Positions 55,450-64,000 of a DNA stretch of 64,000 nucleotides are shown here, piece after piece (positions within the stretch are counted from its first letter, which is position 1; every line of letters begins with the position of its first letter). A model generated the notes under the pieces. It ran no database searches and was not told the DNA's origin. It was given only the letters and a program-made list of their open reading frames with translations. This stretch comes from Symbiodinium natans (lineage: Eukaryota; Sar; Dinophyceae; Suessiales; Symbiodiniaceae). Position numbers and translations under genes: made by a program. The stretch lies in assembly GCA_905221605.1 (NCBI GenBank), contig CAJNDS010002715.1, positions 120,001 through 184,000 on the forward strand, read 5' to 3'.

Positions 55450-56710
55450 TTCTAGACATGTTAGAGCATTCACTTCACAGATGAAGGCCTGGATGTCACA
55501 CGTGGCCCCGCCTGGTCAAAAACAGGCTCCCGGATGCAAGAGATCGGATGCGTCATCAAGAAATCCTCAGCCACCGTTGGCATGAAATTGCCATCGAATC
55601 GAACTTCTAAAAACCCAGGATCAACCGAATTCGGCTGCACTGGGAACCAGAGTTCAGAATACTCAAGGAAAGGTCTGATGCATCGAAGACAACCAGCAGG
55701 AAGGAGTACGTGCCGAGGCCCGCGGACACAGTTTATCCCGAGGTGTGAGAATCGTTGGCTTTCTGGGTCCGCAGGTGCGATTGCTGGAATGACAACTCTG
55801 GCGGATACCGATCTCTATCTTTTTTCCATTCTGTCTTGTGTGCCGGAAGTCGCCAGGCAGGATCTGGTAGTGGCCCAATGGGTCGAAACTCTTCAGGAGC
55901 TGCGGCACACCTGATCTGATCATGTCACATGACATTGTATGCACCCAGCCGTGTTTGACGCCTACAGGCCTGGTAAGAAGCCTCAAAGCTTGCTTCCTCC
56001 GAAAAAAACTGCTATAATACTGCTTGCCTCAATTACAATGTTGGAACCCCATCGTATGTATTACCCCATGTAGCTGTATGCATTGCCAGTCTGATCCAAC
56101 TTGTTGCGGGAACAGCGGCAAGGAATACACAACAACAGGTTAAAGTACAACGCCTCTTCTTGTCGTCCATAGCTGTGCGTTTTGAAGGGTTTTGAAATGT
56201 TTTGAACGTTGTCCCTCCAAGACCTCCCCAGAATGACCAAACATCCCCTCAAAAGTCCCAAACCAACACAAGGCTCCGGCACCTGCCAACGACGCTTCGG
56301 CATCCGAGTCATGCTGCTCCTCATCCTCCTGCTCTTGCTGACTCTGGATCTCGGACATAACCTGCCCGTCCCGTCCCTGGCTGGTCCATGCTGGGTCCGC
56401 CAGCCGCTGTGTGTATGTGTGTGCGTGCATGTCTCTGTCTGTCTGTCTGCCTTTCTTCTTCGTCTTCTTCTTCTTCTTGTCTTCTTCTTACTTCTTCTCG
56501 TTACTTATTTGTGTGTCATTCTTCTTCTTCTTCTTCTTCTTGTTATTCTTCTTCTTCTTCTTCTTGCAGAGGGGGAAGGCATGGACTGAAGAATGTCGAC
56601 TTTCCTTTTGGTTCTCCTCACTTCAAGAGCTGGTTTCGATCTGAAACCTCTCAAGAATCCCTTCTTGCTTCAGGCCTCCTGGGGTCTCAAGAATCCCTGA
56701 ACCCCAAACA
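55450..56710. other. non-coding region with CTT repeat
   Basis: No exon with clear borders. The CTT tract at 56451-56567 opens a long Leu/Ser/Phe-rich frame on the plus strand, which is an artefact. Confidence 0.4.
56451..56567. repeat. (CTT)n microsatellite, compound
   Basis: CTT units interrupted by GTCTTCTTACTTC and GTGTGTCATT; preceded by GTCTCTGTCTGTCTGTC. Confidence 0.9.
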
Positions 56711-56711
56711 T

Positions 56712-56762
56712 CCCTAAACCCTAAACCCTAAACCCTCAACCCTAGATCCTAGCCCCTAAACC
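56712..56762. repeat. interstitial telomere-like repeat (CCCTAAA)n
   Basis: Three perfect CCCTAAA units, then degraded ones (CCCTCAA, CCCTAGA, CCCCTAAA). CCCTAAA/TTTAGGG is the telomere repeat of many plants and of dinoflagellates. Confidence 0.75.
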
Positions 56763-56775
56763 CTGCTGTCCAGGC

Positions 56776-56882
56776 CTGACGAGCCTCTGAGAAGCGTCTG
56801 TACAGTTCCTGGGCCTCCTGCACATACCTGCGCAGCTTGTGCTCGGCAGATGAGTGAAGCGTGGCATCTAACTCAGAATCCA
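56776..56882 (-). CDS. helical exon, unknown protein
   Basis: The acceptor TTGCTGCAG precedes DSELDATLHSSAEHKLRRYV, then QEAQELYRRFSEARQ, and CAG|GCC may be a GC donor. It is a long amphipathic helix. It lies just 3' of the membrane-helix candidate at 57.03-57.2 kb on the same strand, possibly the same gene. Confidence 0.45.
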
Positions 56883-57027
56883 CTGCAGCAAAATAGCATC
56901 TAAACCCGATGTATACCTTTAGAAGCACGGAAGGGCTACAGCCGAAGACCGGCTGTGACCTCCATGTTAACATCAACCTCAAGACTTTGGAAGAGGCCTG
57001 CATCTGACTGCATTAGAGTTCCCTCTC

Positions 57028-57200
57028 TTAGACACTTAGCGCCCTCTGCTCTGTACCAAGGCTTTCCAAGGGATTATGAAACACGGCCAGGCTGAGAAGT
57101 CGCAGCAGGAAGAGCGTTACCAAGGTGAAAAGTAGGACCAAGTGCCTGATTTTGTCATCTTTTTTCATGAACCACAGCATAGACCCTGCTGCATTGGCAG
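57028..57200 (-). CDS. exon with one membrane helix
   Basis: The frame reads SMLWFMKKDDKIRHLVLLFT, then LVTLFLLRLLSLAVFHNPLE. The second half is a clear membrane helix preceded by basic residues. No ATG-linked start was fixed; the upstream frame continues to 57297. Function unknown. Confidence 0.4.
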
Positions 57201-57673
57201 AATGCCAAAGACTGGGAAAATGCCTCCCCGGCTTCGCCTCATTTTCTACGACCTCCGAATCTGGTGAGGGTGGTCTGCGTACTACCAACAACCTCAACCC
57301 TGCACCTTCTCATCCGACCTGGTACGTATATGACAGCGCAAGACGCCGCTTGGCCGGCAGCATGGATTGCAAGTTGAGAAGAAACACCCAACAGAAGCGG
57401 TAGCCCAAGCAAAAATGGACTCAACACACTGGCAGAGCCCTGATCCGGAACCCCGCATCCATGTGCATCCTACTCGAGGTCCTACTCTGCCCTTCCCAAA
57501 CCTGGACTCACCCGAGGCATGCCGAGCCGCGGCATGCCCATGTGCAATGCCCGTGCCCGGTGCTGGCCTTAGCTGAAGTTTAGGGTGCGCCAGACTTGAG
57601 GCAACCTTCGGAATTTTGAGGCTCAGGTACTCGGGGAGGCATCAAGGTTCTGGAGGGACATGACGGACATGAG

Positions 57674-57988
57674 TCACAAGACCTTCATGGGGAGCACCTC
57701 CTCGACCTGGAGAAGAAGAAACGAATGCCGCCATATTCGGAGCTGTGACACATAAGACACAAACCCCGACCACCCTACGGGCCAAGGGACGACAGGCACG
57801 TCGCGAATCGCCTCTGCCGGGCCGGGGGTGGGCGAATTGCGTGGAGCGGCCCACTGCCTGGGATCATCAGAAAAGTCTTTGATGGATCTGATTGGGTTTG
57901 GACTCTGGAAATGTTTTGAAGGAACAAGGGATGCTGTGGCTTCAGGTCCTAAGTACCTGCTGAGACCTTCACAAACTCCTGGCTTCAT
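57674..57988 (-). CDS. possible ORF, Pro-rich, unknown
   Basis: A true ATG at 57988 opens about 104 codons: MKPGVCEGLSRYLGPEATAS, then a Pro/Arg/Asp-rich part. The plus strand is also open over part of the region, so this is weak. Confidence 0.25.
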   Translation of the reverse strand: MKPGVCEGLSRYLGPEATASLVPSKHFQSPNPIRSIKDFSDDPRQWAAPRNSPTPGPAEAIRDVPVVPWPVGWSGFVSYVSQLRIWRHSFLLLQVEEVLPMKVL

Positions 57989-57999
57989 GGCCGGCTTAT

Positions 58000-59690
58000 G
58001 CCTTCCTCACAGATGGCCACTGGAGGCAACAACACATTGATTTAATGGCTGTAAGTTGTTCTTCTGCAAGCCTCCCAGACCATATCCTCGGCAAAAGGAG
58101 AACCCATCAGCTGCATCCGCACCTCCTGGTCAGGGCACATAAAGCCGTCCCAAGTCCCAACGGCCCACTTGGAGATGTCAGGTCCAAGGATTCAGAGATC
58201 AAGCTTACGCCGCATCATGCCACATATGTCACACAAAGGATGTCACATGTTCACGCCGCCCTTGCGAGGATCTCGGCAAGCGGTTGGGGGAGGGTGGGGC
58301 TCGGCGGCGGAACCGCGTTGGGACATCACATGCGTGGGTGCCGAAACGGGCCGTCACTGCTACGCAGCGCCTATAAGCTTTTGGTCTGTCCCGGTTCTGA
58401 GAGAAGTTGTACATCCGCGGCGGCTGTCCCAGCAAACTGAGCAAGAAAGCCGGCTGCTTGTCCTGCAACGTGGAGATCACGACTGCTCACACATGCTCAC
58501 ACTATTTCGCCTTGCCTGAGCCTGTTTGATCAATCCCTGAAGCAGAAGGTCTCATGCGGTCATGCACGCTGAAGGCCTTCAGCACTCCCCAACCCAGGCT
58601 GGCTTGCCCCCCACCCCGGCTCTCCACCCTTCCTTCCCCCCTCTTATCACCCATCTACAAACCACGCAGAAGAGAGTTGTGAGAACAAAAGGGTTCTCTA
58701 TTCGCATATTCCAACTCCTTGGGTTGCATTTTCGTTGTTATTCATTTTGCGAATAAAGCCGGCCAGATTTCGCGGCTATGACAAAAGGAATCGTCTGTGG
58801 ACGACAGTACACTGAGTTTCCTAAGCCCCATTAAGTCCTTGCATCTCCGGGCCATAAACCAAAACTCCGGTGCCCTCTGCCATCACCCCGGGTGCCCAAA
58901 AGGCTTCTTCATGCGGCCTGCCGAATTGTGACTCAACTCGTCTTGCAATGTGATTGTCCTTGCGGTATGCATGAAACTGTAAGTCATGCTGTTCAAGGAA
59001 ACTGGACTCTTGATGGTCAATCCAGGTTCAAGAAAGAAGGTTGCAGATGGGCGTTCTCTCCGTTGAGGCCCTACTGATCCCAGTGCGCTTGTTGGATTGG
59101 AGCTCGACGTTCAGCTCAACTAATATAGCATCAATTTCGCCATGGCTGCTTTGACTGGACTGTTTCTTTCTGTCTGTATACCTGTGCACAAAGAAATAAA
59201 TTGTCAGATACTTACACAAATATACACACATGTCATGTGCATGCTCGCATGGCATGCTCGCATGGCATACACGTCCGCGCAAGTAACAAGTTCACTGCGG
59301 TCCGCTTGGCGGCATATCCGCAGCAAGGAGCGGAAGGCAGCACGCTCGGCTGCCATGGCTCGGATCCGGTTCTACGTATTGCCAGACTTTCCTCAGGGGC
59401 GGCATTGAAGAGTCCTACATTTTAAGAGACCTCTGCTTCGCGGCTATGTCCGTTTCCCAGATGTCGAGTCGCATGCATTAGGGCCTCGAGATCTGATGTA
59501 GGGCTAAGGGTTGGGGTGACAGGTCGTTCTCGGCATTGCCAAAGCACAACCGTCAGTTTTCTCAAGCATGTTCATGCTCGGGGGTTGTGGTGGGGCTTCG
59601 GGGGTTTAAGGGATCGGGGTCGCTGGGAGGAGGCTGCTGAGCCTCAGGAGCCCATTGATTTCGCACGCGGTGTGAAGCAGGTTCTCAAAC
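58000..59690. other. no gene supported
   Basis: Scattered frames of 60-130 codons on both strands lack motifs and splice signals. Confidence 0.4.
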
Positions 59691-59925
59691 CAGTTCCATG
59701 AAAACCTCATCGTCACAGGCCCCGCCATTCTCATGCTGCGTAAATACTGCCATCCGCCAGGAACATCCCAGAACTTCCATGCTAATGGCACGAACATTCT
59801 TGACATTTCGAAAAAAGTCATGGTCTCGTCTGTGCAAGCCAGTGGCAAAATAGGAGAGTGAGCCCACTTTACAGGTAGCAACTGTCAAAGTGCTTAAAGC
59901 ACGAAATGCCTCCCATTCCAGCACA
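59691..59925 (-). CDS. exon of unknown protein
   Basis: The minus-strand frame reads LEWEAFRALSTLTVATCKVG, then SLSYFATGLHRRDHDFFRNV and KNVRAISMEVLGCSWRMAVF, and ends ENGGACDDEVFMEL at the donor GTTTGAG. Composition is that of a globular protein. A second minus-strand frame over the same bases is also open (MSRMFVPLAWKFWDVPGG), so the phase is not certain. Confidence 0.4.
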
Positions 59926-59939
59926 AAGGGAAAGCAAGC

Positions 59940-61465
59940 ATCGCTTTTGAGACTTCAAGATTGCATTTGGACCACTAGAGCCTGTGAGTGGTGTGAGAAA
60001 GAACAGGCAGTGATAGCACCTGGTACAATCTGCTTGAGAGAGCTGCTGCCAGCTTCGACCCATGCAAAAACAAAGCCAACTCTCTGCTTTCACACACTGC
60101 AAGTCTGAGAATCCTGAAAACCCTGAGAACAGGGACACTGGAGTCGAAGGAGCCAAGCAACGCAGCACGTTCTTTGGTGCTTGGGGCGATCTGTGTGCGA
60201 CGGGCCAAGCAGTCGTTCCATTAGCTAGTCTTCGCAGAGGCTTCTCGGAGTCTGCCAGGGTGTCTATTGGAGCAGAGAAAGATAAAATGATAAAGCAAAA
60301 AGGCGACTTGGAGCTGCTGTTTGTGGCATTGGCGTGAACTGGACAGAAGACTCCACGAAACTCCCGCCGGTGCACGCCTGTGGGATTGATCACGCGCCAA
60401 GAGGCCATATAGCTTCAGTGGAGGCATGTGCAGGTGCACCAAGCTGGAGGCTTGGCGGTCTGTCCGTGCATCCGAACATCCCGCTCTGGTTCTTTAGCCA
60501 GTAGCCAAGTGTCCAACAATAATTTTTTGCCTGGGCTACTCCTACACTGGCTTCGAGTGACCATCTCGAAATGGACTATTGTGGAAGATGCTCATTCAGG
60601 TCGAGGCGAGGGGTGCAAGCCTCTGGAATCTTTTGCTGGTACTTTCTTCGCTTGCTCGAAGCTGGGTAAACGATGGTAGGCCAGGGATAAGACCTGACAC
60701 TTGTCATGCCTTCAAAGCCCTATGAGAAGCCTCCTCTCATCTCCTTTCTTTGTCGGCTAGGGGAGCCTATAATGACAACCAACATGGCCCCTCTATGCGC
60801 GCAAGTTGGCCGCAGGCCCAAAGATCAGATTTCTACAAAGATTTTGGGATATTGTGCAGCACCAGGTGTCGCAGCGAGAGTCTGTTCCACGCAAGAAAGC
60901 GTAGCAGCCGCAACTGAGGGCTCAAACAAATACAAGCGCCACAAAAAACATGTAAAACGAACAGCCTGTAGCCTTGTCAACACTGCAAGTGCTGTCGCCT
61001 CGCATGGCACAGACTCCAGCTGCTTTGAATTGAGGCTTGTGATAATTAAGCAAAAACTAAGCAAAGTTCAAATCAAACCAATCATCTAAAACTAGAAACT
61101 TAGAAACCCGAATTTAACCTGACGAAGGTATCCGGGCAGAGGATGGGCGCTTTTTCCTGAGAATCAACCCCCTAACGCGGCCCTGAGGTCAGAAGCATCT
61201 GCTGAGGCTGGACCTGCTCAGCACAGGAGATCGGGGCTTCGGAAGCTTGGCACCGAACAGCTCTGTGGCCTCAGCCTGTACCTCTTAGTTACAACAGTAC
61301 TGCAACACACCGGAACGCCTGGGCGGCACGCGGCGACAGCACGGATCTCAAGCTGCACAAACTGCAATTAGTCTCCAGGCGGCCCCCCTCTGGAACATCT
61401 TAAGCCAAGCAAAGAACAGTCGGGGAAGCCTTTGGTTGCCTCCCCTTGGGCCCCGTCGGAGCCTT
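59940..61465. other. no firm gene
   Basis: A 179-codon minus-strand ATG frame (59869-60408) competes with a plus-strand frame at 60.06-60.34 kb (SIGAEKDKMIKQKGDLELLF). Neither has splice or domain support. Confidence 0.35.
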
Positions 61466-61469
61466 ACAC

Positions 61470-61550
61470 TCCAGCCGAGATGGGAGCTGTTTCCGCCGCC
61501 AGCCTCGCGAGCTCCTTCCGAGTTTCATGTTGTTTCTGTTTTCGGCAGGT
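61470..61550 (-). CDS. 81-bp helical exon with clear borders
   Basis: The acceptor GTAGAG and the donor GTGTAAG bound exactly 27 codons: TCRKQKQHETRKELARLAAE and TAPISAG. Both borders are phase 0, and the donor is the same heptamer as in the first placed myosin exon. A coiled-coil-like segment of an unknown protein. Confidence 0.45.
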
Positions 61551-61741
61551 CTCTACAGCATACCGATGCGCAGAACGCTTTTCAGATCCTTTCTGCATGG
61601 ACAGGGGCGGCCCAGGCCCCAGACCCTTCGGTGGGACAAGTCCCGTCTGACACACATCAATGAACCTAAGGCAGCAGTTCCTTGGAGACGTAGACACGCA
61701 AGTCAACCACATCCTTCCGGGTCAGTGCAGGAGTTCACTGA

Positions 61742-61915
61742 TTATAGCAAGACATCCAACCGCAGCAGCAATTGCGCTGTGTGGGGCTCTAGCTGGGTCA
61801 ATCTGAGAAATTGGCTTGCAAGGGTGAACATGTCGCACGATGCTACTGCCTTCCCCACAAGCTTACAGAGAAGAGCAGCCAATTCCCACCATCCACATCT
61901 GAAGCATGATGCCAT
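61742..61915 (-). CDS. possible exon, helical hydrophobic
   Basis: The frame reads WWELAALLCKLVGKAVASCD, then MFTLASQFLRLTQLEPHTAQ and LLLRLDVLL. It looks like several packed helices. Splice borders are not clear. Confidence 0.3.
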   Translation of the reverse strand: MASCFRCGWWELAALLCKLVGKAVASCDMFTLASQFLRLTQLEPHTAQLLLRLDVLL

Positions 61916-62163
61916 TAGAGGATAACTGTGACGAACGATCAAGGGTAGGGGCTCGGTTCAGGACTCTACTGTAGTTCTTTCTTTCGGGATTGACCGGGAT
62001 TGATTTGGTTGGTTAGAAAGAGTTAGTTGGATGAATGCACTTTACATGCGCGCGAGCGTAGGTTCAAACCGGTTTGGAGCTTGAGGTTTTTTCCTGGTTT
62101 CTGCAGCATGCGTGGATAACGCGTGGACTCAGTCTCTGGAGTGCCAGTCGGGAATTGTTTTTC

Positions 62164-62210
62164 TAGCCGCTTCTTCTTCTTCTTCTTCTTCTTCTTCCTC
62201 CTCTTCCGCT
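62164..62210. repeat. (CTT)n microsatellite
   Basis: About ten CTT units, then CCTCCTCTTCC. Confidence 0.9.
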
Positions 62211-62665
62211 CTCTCTGCCGCGCCATCCCAAGGGTAGGCCACTATAGAGGTATCGAATCCTCCCCCAGAAATGCCTTTGCAGTGACATGCGCATGAGGCC
62301 CCCGGACTTTCACAAAAGGGCTGCCCTCCATGCTCGGGCCTTGACGGTTGCCTGGCTGCAGCCACGGAACCTCTGGGCCACAAGGTCTGAGAGCTTGGGA
62401 TTGGATAGGGACTTCATGAAAAGCTGAGAAGATCCAGTCGGCAGCCCAGCTCTGGGCTTCGCAAGGACAAGGGGTTTTACTTAAAACCCTGGGATGTTGT
62501 CAGCCCTGGTCTCCACAGCCGTCCTCGAGCGCTTCGAGAGCTGGGCCGGGGCTCCAGGGATCGCAACAGCTGGCGATGCGCGGGATGGGCGGGTTATGCG
62601 ATGCGCATCAAGTAGCCAGGCTAGCCGTGTACTTTATTTCACTGTTCTTTAGCAGTGCTTATGCT

Positions 62666-62732
62666 TTTGTGCCTTCCAAGAAGCTGCAGCACAGTCTCGA
62701 CAAAGTCTTCAAGGCTCAGCGTAGTTGTGTCC
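62666..62732 (-). CDS. exon resembling a conserved segment of protist ion-channel proteins
   Basis: The acceptor GTCTTCAG precedes DTTTLSLEDFVETVLQLLGR, with GCACAA as a possible GC donor. The pattern (T/S)-L-x-x-E-D-F-V-x-x-x-x-x-L-x-G, after a DxxxL turn, resembles the EF-hand-like segment that follows the pore domain in many dinoflagellate voltage-gated channel-like proteins. This is from general knowledge of those proteins and rests on about 20 residues. No pore exon was found in the window. Confidence 0.35.
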
Positions 62733-62840
62733 CTGAAGACAAAATCGGCCTTGAGACCGGCGAGTTCAAAGTACACACGAACGAGCGCAAGCGCGTGAAC
62801 CCGCGCACGCACGGGCACCGGCACGACCACTTGCACCCGC

Positions 62841-62939
62841 ACGCCCACGCGGGTGCGCGCGTGCACACGCATGCACACACACGCACACGCACACGCACAC
62901 GCACACGCACACGCACACACGCACACCCGCACACCCCCA

Positions 62940-62981
<42 letters not shown>
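62841..62981. repeat. (CGCACA)n and (CA)n compound microsatellite
   Basis: CGCACACG-type units, then about 20 CA units. It opens long His/Thr or Val/Cys frames that are not genes. Confidence 0.92.
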
Positions 62982-63430
62982 GCACCAGATGCTGTTTTGT
63001 GTCAGTTTGGCTAAAACTTCACAATCTAAAATGCCGAATGCACTGCAAGCTGCAAGGAAGACAGAGCATGGTTCACATTGATGCCCTTACTGAATATGGC
63101 CCAGCGACATAGTCCACGAGAGCCAGCACGTTGACACCACCTTCATACCTCTGCTGCACGGTCGGACGCATGGCGCCCACCCATTGACTGAGTGAACACC
63201 CTGTCGCAGCTACAGTCGACCTCTTCTGCTGGAAAGTGCAAAGCCGCGTAGACAGGTAAGGAGGGCACAGCTTCTTCACAGCTTCCGGATTCTGAATCCT
63301 GAGACTTTCAGTTTAAAACACGTCGTGGGCACAAACTGCTAGCTGCTAGATCTTGCTGGCCACAGCCAAGATCAACAGATTTCTGCAATGGTGCAACGCA
63401 ACGCTGGGCCGGCTCCCAGTGGTTGCTCTG

Positions 63431-63517
63431 TATAAATATAAAAATAAATAAATATCAATATATATATCAATATATTTATTTATTTATTTATGTTTATATT
63501 TATTTATGTATTTATAG
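63431..63517. repeat. (TTTA)n / (TA)n-rich tract
   Basis: AAATAAATAAATATCAATAT then TTATTTATTTATTTATG units. Confidence 0.85.
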
Positions 63518-63773
63518 ACTACATCCCCGACCCAGACTAGCTGCAAAGCTATCCTGGCAACGTGTGCTCCGTTTCACTAGCAAGGCTCATGTGATTGAAC
63601 TCCACCGCGGTCACAGTTCGATCCTCGTTCTCATCCGTGAGCTTAACCTGCGTTGGTGAAGCTCAAGAGGGAGAAAAAAAAGGTGCTGGCTGCCACCTGC
63701 CAGCTGCACTCCCAATGCATCCACATCACTTGCGGTGGGCAAACGCCGCATGGCTTGAATGAGGTCCGCTTAC

Positions 63774-63867
63774 CAGGGCCGGCCGATCGGAGTCCGGCAA
63801 TTTGTGGCCAAGGAGCGACATCCGCGATGTCTTTTTTCAAATTCTTGAGGCTCTGCTCCTTGCGGAA
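63774..63867 (-). CDS. exon with clear borders, unknown protein
   Basis: After AAG the frame reads FRKEQSLKNLKKDIADVAPW and PQIAGLRSAGP, then the donor GTAAGC. Basic helix followed by a short folded piece. It may be an upstream exon of the same minus-strand gene as 62666-62732, but this is unproven. Confidence 0.45.
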
Positions 63868-64000
63868 CTTGGCCGTGTTTTATAGGAGCTGCAGGTTTTG
63901 AGGCAAAGCCACAGGGCAGGGCAAAGATGCAGAGGCAACAAGGCCTAACTCGCGCCTCCTTCCTTCCCAGAGACGAAAGGAAGAATCCTCGCCAAATCTG

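Noticed and set aside
56209-56644. Leu/Ser/Phe-rich ORFs
   Set aside because: They are translations of the CTT tract.
59869-60408. 179-codon minus-strand ORF with ATG
   Set aside because: Composition resembles intron sequence with Ser/Phe/Cys-rich patches, and a competing plus-strand frame looks as good.
62576-63112. 178-codon plus-strand ORF with His/Thr repeats
   Set aside because: It is the translation of the CA-type microsatellite, and its 5' part is antisense to a better minus-strand exon.
1-64000. tRNA, rRNA and bacterial-type promoters or ribosome-binding sites
   Set aside because: No GGTTCGA-type box with a matching cloverleaf and no rRNA core sequence was found; bacterial signals do not apply.

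Overview
This is nuclear DNA from a eukaryote with intron-rich genes, most likely a dinoflagellate (Symbiodiniaceae or a relative). The evidence is from sequence only. Genes are cut into exons of 40-250 bp; introns begin with both GT and GC and end in AG, usually followed by G. Non-coding DNA makes up most of the window. CCCTAAA (TTTAGGG-type) telomere-like tracts lie at internal positions. PPR and myosin genes of this style are common in dinoflagellates. No prokaryotic operon, rRNA, tRNA or CRISPR array was found. No copy of the dinoflagellate spliced leader was found either, so the taxon is an inference.

Layout. 0-7 kb: a pentatricopeptide (PPR) protein gene on the minus strand (2727-3783), broken by a 10-bp tandem duplication, then an exon of a membrane protein. 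7-14 kb: mostly non-coding, with a few weak single-exon candidates. 14-20 kb: at least a dozen small minus-strand exons rich in Glu/Lys/Gln, probably one or more coiled-coil proteins, followed by a degraded plus-strand exon at 20.0 kb. 20-27 kb: sparse, with two plausible minus-strand ORFs or first exons, a hairpin and degenerate CCCTAAA-like DNA. 27-28.2 kb: a plus-strand multi-exon gene of unknown function.

31.5-44.1 kb: the best-supported gene, a minus-strand myosin heavy chain. About 20 exons can be placed in collinear order from the N-terminal SH3-like region through P-loop, switch I, switch II, the actin-binding region, converter and neck. Its introns are full of repeats. One intron of almost 5 kb holds a 21-bp-period AT-rich satellite that flips strand in the middle and a 1.2-kb array of nested palindromes; another holds a 339-bp element with perfect 19-bp terminal inverted repeats.

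47.1-49.4 kb: an AT-rich island bounded by 33-bp perfect inverted repeats. It carries a frame-broken DDE (rve-type) integrase on the plus strand and a decayed coiled-coil protein on the minus strand. This looks like a dead cut-and-paste or Polinton-like element and is the most interesting structure in the window. 49.4-64 kb: GC-richer DNA with scattered minus-strand exons (one with a CAG/CTG tract encoding poly-Ala, one with a membrane helix, one resembling a segment seen in protist ion channels) and many microsatellites.

Except for the PPR gene, the myosin and the integrase, products could not be recognised. Exon edges were placed by eye from reading frame and AG/GT/GC dinucleotides.
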